DNA of 64,000 bases from Hyphomicrobiaceae bacterium (GTDB lineage Bacteria > Pseudomonadota > Alphaproteobacteria > Rhizobiales > Hyphomicrobiaceae). Shown here in pieces: positions 8,273 through 18,042 of the stretch. Location: positions 1 through 64,000 of the forward strand of contig JAGRKV010000064.1 of NCBI GenBank assembly GCA_020442165.1, in the 5' to 3' direction. The position numbers and the translations under genes are program-made. The notes below the pieces were generated by a model. The model searched no databases, was not told the origin of the DNA, and saw only the letters and a list, made by a program, of their open reading frames with translations. Within the stretch, counting starts at the first letter, position 1; the number at the start of each line of letters is the position of its first letter.

Positions 8273-10030
8273 TCAGTTCTTGGTGGACGCTGGCCCGGCG
8301 CGGCTGCCTGCACGCCCACCCGCTACGGCCTTGTGCAGCAGCAATACGGGAATAAGTCCCGCGGCAACGATCGTGAGCGCGCCAAGAGCCGCCTCCTCGA
8401 ACTGCTCCAGAGCGGCAAACGAATAGACGTGGGTTGCCAGTGTGTCGAAGTTGAACGGCCGCAACAGAAGCGTTGCCGGTAGTTCCTTCATGCTGTCGAC
8501 AAAGACCAGCAGGCCGGCGGCACCAAGCGATGGCAGCAGAAGCGGCAGATGAACGCGCCGCAGCGTTGAAAGCGATGTTTCGCCAAGAGCACGCGCCGCC
8601 GCGTCAAGGTTTGGCGAAATGCGCTCAAGTCCGGATTCGATTGAGCCGAGGGCCACGGCGAGGAAGCGGACCGCATAGGCGATGACAAGCGCCAGCATCG
8701 TTCCCGATATCATGAGGCCGGTAGAGATGCCCAGTGTCGCGCGCATGAAGCGGTCGATCACGTTATCCAGCCCCGCAAGCGGTATCAGAAGACCGAGCGC
8801 CAGCACCGTTCCGGGGATCGCATAGCCAAGTCCCGCCGCCCTCGCGGCAAGAAAAGTGAAACGGTTGGGGTCGATGCGCTTGGCATAGCCGAGCACCAGC
8901 GCAACCGTCACAGCAACAAGCGCGCTGATGGTGGCGAGCATCAGTGAATTGGAGGCGGCACTGAAGAACCCGCGCTCAAGCCCGGCATCGGCGTAAAGGA
9001 ATGCGTGTCTCGACAACTGAAGGAAGGGGAACAGGAAGCCGATGACGAAAGGCATGATGGCGAACGCGCCAGCCGCATAGCCGCGCCAACCAAGCAGATC
9101 CTGAAATGGAATCGAGCGATACCGGCCCGTGGTGTGATGCACCTTGGCGCCGCCACGCGCCCAGCGTTCGGCGGTGAACATCGCCACGATGAGCAGCAGC
9201 ATCACCGTCGCAATCTGGGCAGCACCGCCGAGGTTGGAGCGCTGCAGCCATGTGGCGTAGATGCTTTGCGAAAGTGTCTGAACGCCCAGATATTGAACGG
9301 CGCCAAGGTCGTTGAGGCATTCCATCAAGACGAGTGCCACTCCGGCCGCCAGGGCAGGACGGGCCAGCGGCAGCGCCACCGCCCATAGCGTTGCCAGAGG
9401 CGTTCGACCCAGCGTTCTGGCGACTTCGAGCGCGCAGACCGATTGCTGCACGAAGCTGGCCCGCGCGCTGAGATAGACATAGGGGTACAGCACCGACGAC
9501 ATCACGAAAATGGCGCCAGGCAGCGAGCGGATATCGGGGAACCAGTAGTCGCGCATGCTGGTCCAACCGAACAGCGAACGCAGTGTGCTCTGTACCGGGC
9601 CGGAATAGTCGAGCAGCTCGACGTAGCAGTACGCCACGATGTAGGTGGGCATTGCCAGCGGTATCACCAGCAGGCGATCGGCCAGCGCCCGTCCGGGGAA
9701 CCGGTACATCGTCACAAGCCAGGCCGCGGCGGTTCCGGTGGCTAGTGTCAGCGTGCCCGCGCCAGCCATGAGTGCCAGCGTCTGTATGAGCGATGGCGGC
9801 AGCACGGTCTGCAAAAGATGCGGCCAAATGTTCTCCTTGGGCGTGATCGCCAGCCACACCGTGGTGGCGATCGGTAATGCCATCACGGCCATGATGATGA
9901 GCACGGTCACGCCCCACGCCAGCGACGTTGGCCGCCGCGCATGCCAGGTACGCAGCTTCTCCAGCCTTCCCGGATTTGAAGCGGCTTTTCCTGGCGGTGG
10001 TTGCGGCATGCGTTGTGGTGCCGCTGTCAT
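8273..10030 (-). CDS. Ferric iron ABC transporter permease (fused, FbpB/SfuB type)
   Basis: About 585 residues from the ATG at 10030 (MTAAPQ). It is a tandem fusion of two MetI-like permease halves, each with about six membrane segments, as in FbpB/SfuB/HitB ferric iron permeases. The EAA-type loops ALEVARTLGRTPLATLWAVALPLARPAL (shown here only as a region, around residue 210) and, in the second half, the block from AARALGETSLSTLRRVHLPL are visible. The family imports Fe3+ delivered by a periplasmic binding protein. The partner ATPase and binding protein genes are not in this window. The longer frame to 10216 is not supported. Confidence 0.82.
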   Translation of the reverse strand: MTAAPQRMPQPPPGKAASNPGRLEKLRTWHARRPTSLAWGVTVLIIMAVMALPIATTVWLAITPKENIWPHLLQTVLPPSLIQTLALMAGAGTLTLATGTAAAWLVTMYRFPGRALADRLLVIPLAMPTYIVAYCYVELLDYSGPVQSTLRSLFGWTSMRDYWFPDIRSLPGAIFVMSSVLYPYVYLSARASFVQQSVCALEVARTLGRTPLATLWAVALPLARPALAAGVALVLMECLNDLGAVQYLGVQTLSQSIYATWLQRSNLGGAAQIATVMLLLIVAMFTAERWARGGAKVHHTTGRYRSIPFQDLLGWRGYAAGAFAIMPFVIGFLFPFLQLSRHAFLYADAGLERGFFSAASNSLMLATISALVAVTVALVLGYAKRIDPNRFTFLAARAAGLGYAIPGTVLALGLLIPLAGLDNVIDRFMRATLGISTGLMISGTMLALVIAYAVRFLAVALGSIESGLERISPNLDAAARALGETSLSTLRRVHLPLLLPSLGAAGLLVFVDSMKELPATLLLRPFNFDTLATHVYSFAALEQFEEAALGALTIVAAGLIPVLLLHKAVAGGRAGSRAGPASTKN

Positions 10031-10240
10031 GGCGCCGGCCGGCGGGATTTGCAGCAGTGTGAGCTGCCGGCAGCGGTAAGGGCCGCGGTGGGGTCTTTGA
10101 AAAACACGTTTGGAAACCGCCGATAGGTTAGGGGACTTCAAGTGCGTCAGCGCGCGGCGCGACTTTAGTGCTTCGGGCTGCAGATGCAAAGTGCGCAGGC
10201 CGTGTGGCACAGGCACGTCGGATCGCCGGTATGCGCCAGG

Positions 10241-12298
10241 TCAAATGGGGATCTGGCGCGAAAGCGGGAATATCAGCCTGATCTGCGTGCCGCCGTGTTT
10301 TGGGCTGTTGATCGTCAGGTCCGCGCCATTGGCCATGGCCAGTTGCCGCGCCAGCGGCAATCCAATTCCGAGCCCGCCGGATGGGCGCGGCGCAACAGTT
10401 TCAGGCGAGGTATCCTGCATTGCCTTGGCAATCTCCTCACCGGACATCCCGGGCCCGGTGTCGCTGACCTCGATCACAAGCGGCCCGCCCGGCTGGGCCT
10501 GCGTTGAAATCGTCACCGTGCCGCCGCGCGGCGTGAATTTCAAAGCGTTGGTGAGCAGATTGAGGATGATTTGCCGGATTGACGTCGCATCCGCAACGAC
10601 AAGAGGCAGTCGCGGCGCCAGGCGCAATTGAAGTGCGACAACCGCGTCGACGGCCAACTGCTCGACGCTCGATCCGAGCGCCTTGATGACGTCATTGAGA
10701 TCGAGGTTGGTAAACGACAAGTCGGTGACATGGCTGTCGGTCATCGGCGCTCCGAGGATACGCTCGACGACCAGCAGCGCATGCCGGGCGCTTTCGTGGA
10801 TGTCACGCGCATAGCGCAGGTAGCGCTCGTCTCCGATCGGGCCAAGGCGCTCGTCCTTCATCACTTCAGCCGCCGATACAATCGCACTGATGGGCGTTTT
10901 CAGTTCGTGTGCAAGACGGTGCAGTACGGTTCGGCGCGTCGCTCGGCTACGCGTTGGATCATCGAGCACCGCGCCTGGACGGCGACGAGACTTCATCGAT
11001 GAAATGCTCTGTCCCGGTGTGCAGCCACCCTCCGCGACAGGCGGCTGCAAGGGCAGCTCCGGGGTGTCCTGCCGCCGTTTCTCGAAAAGTACTTCCGCGC
11101 GCTCGGGCGTAACACCCGCCTCCGCCAAGCTGTTGGACCTTTTTGGGGCTGGCCGGTCCTCGACTGCTGAGGGCACTGGCTCCTTGGGCGCTTGCGTTGA
11201 CCTGCGTACATCAACCGAGGAACTACGCGCAGCCATGGGCAGCGTTGTCGCTTGGCCGTGACCAGTCGTCCCGCTCTTGCCGCCGCGTGCGGGTTGATGG
11301 TCTGATCTGGAGGCGCCCGCGTCTCGCGTTGGCGCCCGTCCCGTATCAGTTGCAGCTGGTTGCTTGCGGCCAGCGAGGATCTGCCGCGCGATAGCCTTGA
11401 GTGTGTCGTGATCGCTGAGTTGCAACGGTGGCGGCGGCGGAACGGGGGGCGCTGGCGGCATATCCTTAACGACCGGCACGTTCCGCGGCTCCTGCGCGTC
11501 CTGCACCTCTGGCGATGTACTTGGCCGTATGTCTTCGTGAGCCTCGTATTGATCTTCACTTCCCAGTCTCGCCGGTGCACCTGCGACGGCAGCTATGTCA
11601 GGCGCATTTTGCCCAGGGATCGACGCTTCGGTGGGAGGGGCGGTTTCCTCGGCCGGCTCGCGTACTGGTGCGTGGCCGGATGGCATTACGGCTGCCTCGC
11701 CCCTTTTGCCGTTCGATGCACCGTCGTTCGCCGCCGCACGGTCCGAGGGGATTTCGGCGGATGATTGCCGATCGCCCTGGTTCCCGCCCTTGCCACCATC
11801 TTCGCTGGCAAAACGCGAAAGATCACTCAGTGCCGCCTGCCGGTCGGCCGGAACCGTCGCCAGACGCGCTTCTCTGTGTGTTCGTTCAGCCGTGTCAGTA
11901 GCAGAGGCACTGCCGCGATCCGTATTCGGCACCTCCACGAGAACAAGGCGCTCCGGTCCCTCATCGCCCAAGACTTCGATAAGGCAGTCGAGCCGCGTGG
12001 CACCTGCCGCCGTCCAGAACATCAATGTCTGAGTTGCGTTGCTGGGGCCTCTCGCCCCGCGCGCTGCCGCCCGCCGCAGCGCGACGATTGCCGGCATTGC
12101 ACCGTCGAGCGCAACTGGGACGTCCAGCTTGCCTGCCAGACCGAGGATACTGGCGCCAAGTTCGTTGGCCGCGATCAGGCGAGCAGACTGCGGAGCAATG
12201 ACCAGCGCTGGGCCGCGTGCCAACTGGAGCCGCCGGGCAAGCTCGTCGCTCGTCCCGGGCCCCGCGGGCTCAGCGCCAGTCAGCCGCTCCGTCATCAA
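10241..12298 (-). CDS. Sensor histidine kinase, orphan
   Basis: A 685-residue kinase without obvious transmembrane segments. An N-terminal PAS-like or sensor region (about 1-130) is followed by a long low-complexity Pro/Ala/Arg-rich region (about 140-440). The HisKA domain has the H-box LAHELKTPISAI near residue 460, and the C-terminal HATPase has the N box NLLTNALKF, G1 box DTGPGMSG and G2 box GGLGIGLPLA. No response regulator gene is adjacent, so its partner is elsewhere. It probably autophosphorylates on the H-box histidine in response to an internal signal. The start is one of two adjacent ATGs at 12298/12295. Confidence 0.85.
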   Translation of the reverse strand: MMTERLTGAEPAGPGTSDELARRLQLARGPALVIAPQSARLIAANELGASILGLAGKLDVPVALDGAMPAIVALRRAAARGARGPSNATQTLMFWTAAGATRLDCLIEVLGDEGPERLVLVEVPNTDRGSASATDTAERTHREARLATVPADRQAALSDLSRFASEDGGKGGNQGDRQSSAEIPSDRAAANDGASNGKRGEAAVMPSGHAPVREPAEETAPPTEASIPGQNAPDIAAVAGAPARLGSEDQYEAHEDIRPSTSPEVQDAQEPRNVPVVKDMPPAPPVPPPPPLQLSDHDTLKAIARQILAGRKQPAATDTGRAPTRDAGASRSDHQPARGGKSGTTGHGQATTLPMAARSSSVDVRRSTQAPKEPVPSAVEDRPAPKRSNSLAEAGVTPERAEVLFEKRRQDTPELPLQPPVAEGGCTPGQSISSMKSRRRPGAVLDDPTRSRATRRTVLHRLAHELKTPISAIVSAAEVMKDERLGPIGDERYLRYARDIHESARHALLVVERILGAPMTDSHVTDLSFTNLDLNDVIKALGSSVEQLAVDAVVALQLRLAPRLPLVVADATSIRQIILNLLTNALKFTPRGGTVTISTQAQPGGPLVIEVSDTGPGMSGEEIAKAMQDTSPETVAPRPSGGLGIGLPLARQLAMANGADLTINSPKHGGTQIRLIFPLSRQIPI

Positions 12299-12747
12299 CC
12301 CGAAACCTCTTGAACCAATAACCTGTTAGCGGCGCGGCCTCTGCCCGTCTATGAGCTTTTTGGCACGCCTGGGCGGACAAAGCGCCCATATCACGTCCGC
12401 TGGAAAAAATTACGTCGGGCGCTCCGCTTGCTTTGGCTGGTCATGGTGCCCGTTTTGGGCGCTCCGCACCACTGCGCCGGGCGCGCATCCGGCGTCAGCG
12501 CGGCACCTATAGGGCCAGTCCGCCCGGGGTTAACCGGCCAGCGCGATAGGACCGTGCCTCGCCCAGCGGTGTGCCTGATGCGGCAATTACCGCAAAAAAG
12601 GGAACGGCACCTGGCGCACGCGCAGGACAGAGCCGTTACCCTGGCGCCCCATGCCGCAATGCCGTATTTTTACTTGACGGGTGAGGCCCCTTCCGGCTTT
12701 ACACACGGCTCGCCGCGGAATTGACAACGCAATCTGCGGATGCCTGT
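12299..12747. other. Noncoding stretch upstream of tRNA-His
   Basis: About 450 bases without a supported gene. The right end holds the likely tRNA promoter (listed separately); the rest is GC-rich with nothing recognised. Confidence 0.5.
12674..12703 (+). promoter_or_regulatory. Putative sigma-70-type promoter of tRNA-His
   Basis: TTGACG at 12674-12679 and TTTACA at 12698-12703, separated by 18 nt, lie 45 nt upstream of the mature tRNA. The -35 is near consensus and the -10 is moderate. This is inference from spacing and position only. Confidence 0.4.
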
Positions 12748-12824
12748 GCCGCCTTAGCTCAGTTGGTTAGAGCGCTAGATTGTGGATCTAGAGGTCCCCT
12801 GTTCAAGCCAGGGAGGCGGTACCA
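12748..12824 (+). tRNA. tRNA-His (GTG), CCA encoded
   Basis: A complete 77-nt cloverleaf: acceptor GCCGCCT pairs with AGGCGGT (first pair G-T), D-arm GCTC/GAGC, anticodon loop containing GTG flanked by CTAGA/TCTAG, and T-arm CCCTG/CAGGG with a GTTCAAG-type loop (stem pairs read around the loop with one weak position). CCA is encoded at 12822-12824. The discriminator is A73 and position -1 is T, so the usual G-1:C73 identity element of tRNA-His is absent. That exception is known for alphaproteobacteria and helps place the organism. Confidence 0.95.
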
Positions 12825-13000
12825 AGTTTCTCAATAGGTTAGCTGGATCGCGTCGAGGGCAGTGTCTAGTCCGGTAGACTGGCTGGAAGGTCGTTGCTTC
12901 CCGGTATCCGATCGTAAAGGCCGATCAACCGACTGCAGCCATCGATGCAAACACAATGACATCATCATAAGTTTCCGCGCCGCCCCATTTGCCGCCCTTG

Positions 13001-13270
13001 CGCGCTCGTTGGATGGTTGCGGCAGAGCTGAATGCTGACGGCAACAGGGGCAAATAGGTCATGCTGTTCGGAATTGCCGATACGCTTGGCAGTGGACCTG
13101 CGAATGAAAGGCTGTCGTTGGCTCGCGCGCAGTCCGTCGAGTCTGCACTTCGCGCGGTAGGATCCACCGGCGCTGCCGTGGCGGGTTATGGCGAAATGTC
13201 ACCGGTCGCCTGCAACGATACACCTGAAAGCCGGAATTTGAATCAGCGCGTTGAATTCTGGATCAGGTAG
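13001..13270 (+). pseudogene. OmpA C-terminal domain remnant
   Basis: The frame from 13061 reads GIADTLGSGPANERLSLARA, then GAAVAGYGEMSPVACND and NQRVEFWIR, which is the second half of an OmpA-like peptidoglycan-binding domain. The same frame upstream (13001-13054) continues the expected helix (VAAELNADGNRGK) but meets a TAG at 13055-13057, and the first beta-alpha part and signal peptide are missing. This looks like a decayed gene copy. A shorter real protein starting at 13061 is possible but would lack half the fold. Confidence 0.6.
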
Positions 13271-13324
13271 TCGATGTGCCACCGCACGCCCGCTAGGCGG
13301 GCCACCGGAAGGCCAGCGCATGTT

Positions 13325-13416
13325 TAGCTGAAGTGAGCAGCGGTTCAGCGTGAAAAACATGCCCATCACAAAAGGCTAGAGCGCGTTCCCGATCCTATCG
13401 AAAATGAACGCGCTCT
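13325..13416. repeat. Dispersed hairpin repeat family R2, copy a
   Basis: About 92 bp similar to the copy at 50402-50495. Both begin AGCTGAAGTG, share CGGTTCAGCGTGAAAAACAT, and end in a long hairpin. Here the hairpin arms are AGAGCGCGTTC and GAACGCGCTCT; in copy b they are GAGCGTGTTC and GAACACGCTC, a compensatory change. It lies between two convergent coding ends (OmpA remnant and the DUF1111 gene), where it may act as a bidirectional terminator. Confidence 0.7.
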
Positions 13417-14905
13417 AAAGAGAATTGACGAAGGCAATAAGCGCCTCGCGTTCGGCCTTTGAGAGTGCGGCATAAGCTTCGCGCGCCGCTGATGCTTCGC
13501 CGCCGTGCCAGAGAATTGCTTCCTCGACAGTCCTGGCCCGGCCGTCGTGGAGCAGTTCGCTGTGGCCGCTGACGATATGCGTGAGCCCAATGCCCCACAG
13601 CGGTGCGGTGCGCCACTCGGTGCCCGACGCCACGCCTTCCGGTCTGTGATCGGCGAGCCCCTCGCCCATGTCGTGCAGCAGCAGGTCGGAGTATGGCCAG
13701 ATCTTCTGTCCGGAAAGGTGGGGCTGATCCGGCACGTCGCCAGTCGTCATGCTCGGCCGGTGGCAGGCAATACAACCGATCACCGCAAACGTCTGCTTGC
13801 CGCGAAGCACATCGTCGCTGTCGGCATCGCGGCGAAGTGGTACAGCGAGATTTTGTGCATAGAACGTGACGAGATCGAGTAGCTGATCGGAAACCTCTGG
13901 ATCGGTGGGCTTTGGTGAGTTGCCGTTGGGTGCGGTCAGGCATGCCTCTTCCGCTTTCGTGCAGTCGCCAGAGGGTCGCGCAAAGAGGGAAGTTGAAAGC
14001 CCCATGTCGCCATTGAATGCATCGGCGCTTTGCTGGCGGATGGATGGGTTGCCGGCCTTCCACCCGAAGCGGCCCAATGCGACGCCATTCGTCACCCGTG
14101 ACCACACCTCGTTGGCGCGGCCGGAAATGCCATCACCGTCCTTGTCGCCGGGGTCGGCAAACGTCCGGATCGTTGCTTCTGGCACGGCTTCGATGAGCCC
14201 CAGACCGATCATCTGCGGCGCCACGCGCGGCGACAGCATCACATCGGCTGCGAGCGGCCCATACCCAGGCTCGGCAACGGAATAGGTCGGCGCGCGCAAC
14301 GTGACGATGCTCCCATCGCCCAGCGTGACAGGCATATCACGGTAGCTGATCTGCATTTGCCCTTCCGGTGTGTGGCCCTGGATGGCGAAGTTCTGCAGCT
14401 GCCCTCCGTAGGTCGGTTCGGCAATGACGTTGACGCGATGGCTGGCGAGAAGCGCCTTTTCCTCGGCGGTGCGCGGCGGAACCGAAAGACGCAGGAACAT
14501 CGAGGCAGCGGGCTCGTTCGCGCCCGGTGTGTGGCCTCGGCCATCCTTCAGGTGGCAGTTCTGGCACGCGCGTGCGTTATAGAGCGGACCGAGGCCGTCC
14601 GATGATCGCGTGGAGGACGGGGCTGATACCCATTGCTTGCGGAAAATGGCGTTGCCGAGCTTGAAGCGCGCTTCGCCCGCAAAGCCCATACCATTCGAGA
14701 AGCGTGAGAAGGCGTCGTGGTGATCGGTCGAGCCCCGCGTGGTCGCCTCGCCGCCCGGTAGCAATTCCCCTGGCTCCAACGCCGCAGTTGTGGTGGCGGC
14801 CTGGGCAACAACAATATGCCGCGCAGTGCCAGTCGTCATCACCACTGCTGCTGCGACAAGCAATGGCGGCAACGAGTTGCTCAATCCCGCGGATCGTTTG
14901 GTCAT
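13415..14905 (-). CDS. Di-heme cytochrome, thiol oxidoreductase family (DUF1111)
   Basis: A 496-residue exported c-type cytochrome. An N-terminal hydrophobic signal is followed by two heme-binding motifs, CQNCH near residue 110 and CIACH near residue 380, in the spacing of the DUF1111 di-heme oxidoreductase family. Such genes commonly sit with imelysins and DUF1513 proteins in iron-responsive clusters, as here. The biochemical reaction is not established; the old name thiol oxidoreductase is based on annotation. It is the last gene of a leftward run after the imelysin and porin. A distal Met or His ligand was not assigned. Confidence 0.82.
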   Translation of the reverse strand: MTKRSAGLSNSLPPLLVAAAVVMTTGTARHIVVAQAATTTAALEPGELLPGGEATTRGSTDHHDAFSRFSNGMGFAGEARFKLGNAIFRKQWVSAPSSTRSSDGLGPLYNARACQNCHLKDGRGHTPGANEPAASMFLRLSVPPRTAEEKALLASHRVNVIAEPTYGGQLQNFAIQGHTPEGQMQISYRDMPVTLGDGSIVTLRAPTYSVAEPGYGPLAADVMLSPRVAPQMIGLGLIEAVPEATIRTFADPGDKDGDGISGRANEVWSRVTNGVALGRFGWKAGNPSIRQQSADAFNGDMGLSTSLFARPSGDCTKAEEACLTAPNGNSPKPTDPEVSDQLLDLVTFYAQNLAVPLRRDADSDDVLRGKQTFAVIGCIACHRPSMTTGDVPDQPHLSGQKIWPYSDLLLHDMGEGLADHRPEGVASGTEWRTAPLWGIGLTHIVSGHSELLHDGRARTVEEAILWHGGEASAAREAYAALSKAEREALIAFVNSL

Positions 14906-15020
14906 GGCCTCATATGCACCGCACGCGACAATCGGTGTTCCTGCATTCAGCTGAAATGACGACCGGAAGCCGCGAGGCGGCTTCCGGACAATTCAGAATT
15001 GAGCCCGCAGAAGAACCGGC

Positions 15021-16322
15021 TCAGAATGAGATCTTCGAACCAACGACAACAGATTGGAAATCCTCGATCGGCTCCCCGGCGACATCCGCGCCACCAGCAT
15101 CGACAAGATCGAAGTCGAAGCTGTGATGGCGATAGCCGATATAGACCTGCATTTCAGCCGCCTCGATGTGCTGCACCACGCCGAGCCCCCACACTTGCGC
15201 GGTATTGCCAGCAATGCGTACGGCCCCGGCACCACCACCTGCGTCCGCGAATACGTCAAAGTCCTCGGTCGCCGAGATGAAGTTACTGAAACGGCCATAT
15301 TCGCCGTAGAACGCTGTCGGCCCGAGGCTCGTCAATTTGGCCAGCCAGCCGAGTTTTGCGTAGATGAAGTGAGCGTCCTTCGGCTTGCGCAGCGTGCCAA
15401 GTCCCTGGTCGTCGACAGCATCATCGAAGCTGCGGTTGCCCGCCGCCACCAGTGCATTCAAACCCGTCGGCTCATGCAGCACCGCGAACGATCCAACCAG
15501 CGTCCTGTGGTCCGCATCTCCCGAGCCGTCGAGGCCGTTCCCGTCCGTCGAATGCGTATAGGCGATGGCACCGGCAAGCTTGATCCCGTTGAACGATCCT
15601 TCATACCGGCCGCCAACGTCCCAGATGTCATCCTCGCCATAGCTGGCCGACAACACGAACCCTGCAATTACCGGCGTGTCGTAGCGCACGACGTTCGCGG
15701 TATCGCCATTGAAGTGATTGTAGACGTCGCCAAGCGTGATGCCGGACAGCGCACCTGACTTGAATCGCAGGAAGAAGCCGCCACCCATGTCCTGCACGCC
15801 GGCGTATCCAGGCAACCCTGACTCGGACAGATCCGTTTCGGGTGCGGTGTCGGAAACGCGCGAGACCTGACCGACTGACAACTTGCCGTAACGCTCGCTC
15901 TCCAGGAACCAGTAGGATTCCCAGATAACAAACCCGGCCTCGCCATCGTCGCTGTTCTGGTTCACCTCGTCGGACAGGTTGTCTTTCAATCGGATGGTAA
16001 TCGCATAGCCCGCCTTCAGCCCCTTGGCGATCTCGGCGTCACCCGTGAACGAGAAGTTAGACTGATCGTTCTTGTTGCCGGTGACATATGTGTTGCGTTC
16101 GTGGCCATCATCCCAGAACAGCACCGCATGGTTCACATGCCCCGTGATGGCCAGAGAAACCTTCCGGTTCCCCTTGCGGGCGGTGGTCGCCTCCAGTTCC
16201 GCGATGCGTTCTTCCAGGTCCGCGCAGCAGTTGCCGCCCAGATCAGCGGCGTATGCCGGGCTCATGATCGCGAGAAGACCGGAAATCGCGGCAACACCAG
16301 TCATGGAAAGTATTTGCTTCAT
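15021..16322 (-). CDS. Outer-membrane porin
   Basis: A 433-residue beta-barrel protein from the ATG at 16322, preceded by a G-rich stretch that can serve as ribosome binding site. The signal peptide ends SPAYA near residue 25. It is followed by a short coiled segment (LEERIAELEATTA), then a barrel of alternating residues typical of alphaproteobacterial general porins, with a C-terminal Phe that the outer-membrane assembly machinery recognises. Its place between an imelysin and a DUF1111 cytochrome suggests it serves passage of an iron-related substrate, but this is inference. The longer frame to 16556 is not used. Confidence 0.8.
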   Translation of the reverse strand: MKQILSMTGVAAISGLLAIMSPAYAADLGGNCCADLEERIAELEATTARKGNRKVSLAITGHVNHAVLFWDDGHERNTYVTGNKNDQSNFSFTGDAEIAKGLKAGYAITIRLKDNLSDEVNQNSDDGEAGFVIWESYWFLESERYGKLSVGQVSRVSDTAPETDLSESGLPGYAGVQDMGGGFFLRFKSGALSGITLGDVYNHFNGDTANVVRYDTPVIAGFVLSASYGEDDIWDVGGRYEGSFNGIKLAGAIAYTHSTDGNGLDGSGDADHRTLVGSFAVLHEPTGLNALVAAGNRSFDDAVDDQGLGTLRKPKDAHFIYAKLGWLAKLTSLGPTAFYGEYGRFSNFISATEDFDVFADAGGGAGAVRIAGNTAQVWGLGVVQHIEAAEMQVYIGYRHHSFDFDLVDAGGADVAGEPIEDFQSVVVGSKISF

Positions 16323-16389
16323 CTTTTTATCCCCCAAGGCGGCAGTGACCCTATCGAGCCGCCCGTCGCTTTCACCAGTGTCGTCGCTT

Positions 16390-17670
16390 CTAGTTCTTTC
16401 CAACCTTCTCGGGCTGATCGAGACTGTCGGACCCCTCAAAATTTGCTTTTCCAAGTTCCAGCACCGCCATGGCGCGCTCAAGCTCCTTGGCCTGCGCGAT
16501 AAGCGCATCAATGGCGGCTTGAACCTTTGCGTTGCCCTCGGTGTTGCCCTGGCCAATCATCTGGTCGTATCGCTCACCACCTTCTGCGCGCGCCTTTATT
16601 GCGGTCATTTGGTCGATCGTTGCGTTAAGCGCCTTGCGCACGGCGGCATCGGTCTCCGGAGACTTGGCGCGGACGATGTCGGACAAGCTCGGCCCGGCAA
16701 CATCGCTTCCATCGACGCGCTTGTAGGTGCCCAGATAAACGTTGCGGATGCCGAGTGCGTCGTAGAAGTGCGAGTTGTGGGTATTGTCGGAGAAGCAGTC
16801 GTGCTCCTCCTCCGGATCGTGCAGCAGAAGGCCGAGCTTCATGCGCTCGCCCGCCAGCTCGCCGTAAGAAAGCGAACCCAGACCGGTGAAAATCGTAACG
16901 AGCCCATTGTTGCCTTCGGATGTCAGAACGGCCTGACGCGCGGCGCCGTCCTTGCCCCATTGCGACACCATCCACTTGAGGTCATCGACAAGCAGTTCCG
17001 TGACCGCCTTCAGGTAGGCGACGCGGCGGTCGCAATGCCCACCCGTGCAATTCTTCATATCAAAATCGGTTGCGGACCGGTTGCCGGCGCCGGCATCTGT
17101 ACCGTTGAGATCCTGCCCCCAAAGCAGGAATTCGATGGCGTGATAGCCGGTCGCAACATTGGCCTCGACACCGCCTGCCTCCTGCAGCTTGTCGGCAAGC
17201 AGCTCCTTTGTGATCGTCGTCAAATCAACGGTTTCGCCTGCGATATTGATCGACGGGCTGGCGATGACGTTGGCGGCATACAACGAGTTTTCAGGGTTGT
17301 CTGTTCCATAGGCCGCATCGACGTAATCGATCAGCCCCTCGTCGAGCGGCCACGAATTCACCTTGCCTTCCCAATCGTCGACGATCTTGTTGCCAAAGCG
17401 GAAGGCTTCTGTCTGCTGGTAGGGTGCGCGGGCCGCTATCCACGATGTCCGGGCAGCTTCAAGGTTGGCGGCAGTGGGTTCGGCAACCAACTTGCCGACG
17501 GCGGCATTGAGAGCCTCGGCGGCTTTGAGCGCATCGCCATAACCGGCCTCGGCCATGTTCGCGTAGTTTGCCAGCACTTCCTTTATGGATGCCGCCGGAT
17601 CGGCTGATGCCGCTGTGGCGGCCAACAAGAACGGAGCGGCAAGTGCGCCGCGCGAAATACAATTCAGCAT
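16390..17670 (-). CDS. Imelysin-family protein (first copy)
   Basis: A 426-residue exported protein with a signal peptide ending TAASA. The imelysin GxHxxE motif is intact: GYHAIEFLLWG near residue 175. Imelysins (peptidase M75-like, IcmP/EfeO-related) are periplasmic or surface proteins tied to iron uptake; proteolytic activity is doubtful for most. The gene heads a leftward run with the porin (68 nt downstream) and DUF1111 gene, and faces a second imelysin across a divergent intergenic region. It has the length expected for the long imelysin subgroup that pairs with DUF1111. Confidence 0.88.
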   Translation of the reverse strand: MLNCISRGALAAPFLLAATAASADPAASIKEVLANYANMAEAGYGDALKAAEALNAAVGKLVAEPTAANLEAARTSWIAARAPYQQTEAFRFGNKIVDDWEGKVNSWPLDEGLIDYVDAAYGTDNPENSLYAANVIASPSINIAGETVDLTTITKELLADKLQEAGGVEANVATGYHAIEFLLWGQDLNGTDAGAGNRSATDFDMKNCTGGHCDRRVAYLKAVTELLVDDLKWMVSQWGKDGAARQAVLTSEGNNGLVTIFTGLGSLSYGELAGERMKLGLLLHDPEEEHDCFSDNTHNSHFYDALGIRNVYLGTYKRVDGSDVAGPSLSDIVRAKSPETDAAVRKALNATIDQMTAIKARAEGGERYDQMIGQGNTEGNAKVQAAIDALIAQAKELERAMAVLELGKANFEGSDSLDQPEKVGKN

Positions 17671-18042
17671 TTTTCCTCTCCGATATCTCAGGGTTCAAGG
17701 CCCTGGGTTCGGGACACCGACGAGTTCCGCATTTAAAACACGCTCCTGCCAGCACCGTGCGGCCATCTATTTCATTCTATACGAATCGAGTCAATATTTT
17801 AATGATGACACGCTGCGTAAGGAAACCTATATGTGTCCTGCGGCATACAACGCGCACATTTGGCAGCTCGCGGTTTGCCACAAGTTTGAAGCAAGCTCAG
17901 CTCGACGATGCCTGTTTTGTGGGGCGGCGCTTTATGCGTCGGCGGGTGCTTTAAGCCGGACCCGGGAATGAATTGGATAGTGGCCCGCCATGGAGCAGCA
18001 CAGCTGCGGTATCGCGGGACCAGACTTCATGTTGGAGGACGA
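17671..18042. promoter_or_regulatory. Divergent intergenic region between the two imelysin genes
   Basis: About 370 bases that must hold promoters for both arms of the imelysin locus. An AT-rich stretch lies at 17760-17815. No convincing Fur, Irr or RirA-type operator could be picked out by eye, so iron control is inferred only from the gene families. No gene is supported inside. Confidence 0.4.

Noticed and set aside
12925-13167. Minus-strand 80-residue frame
   Set aside because: Antisense of the OmpA remnant; no own features.
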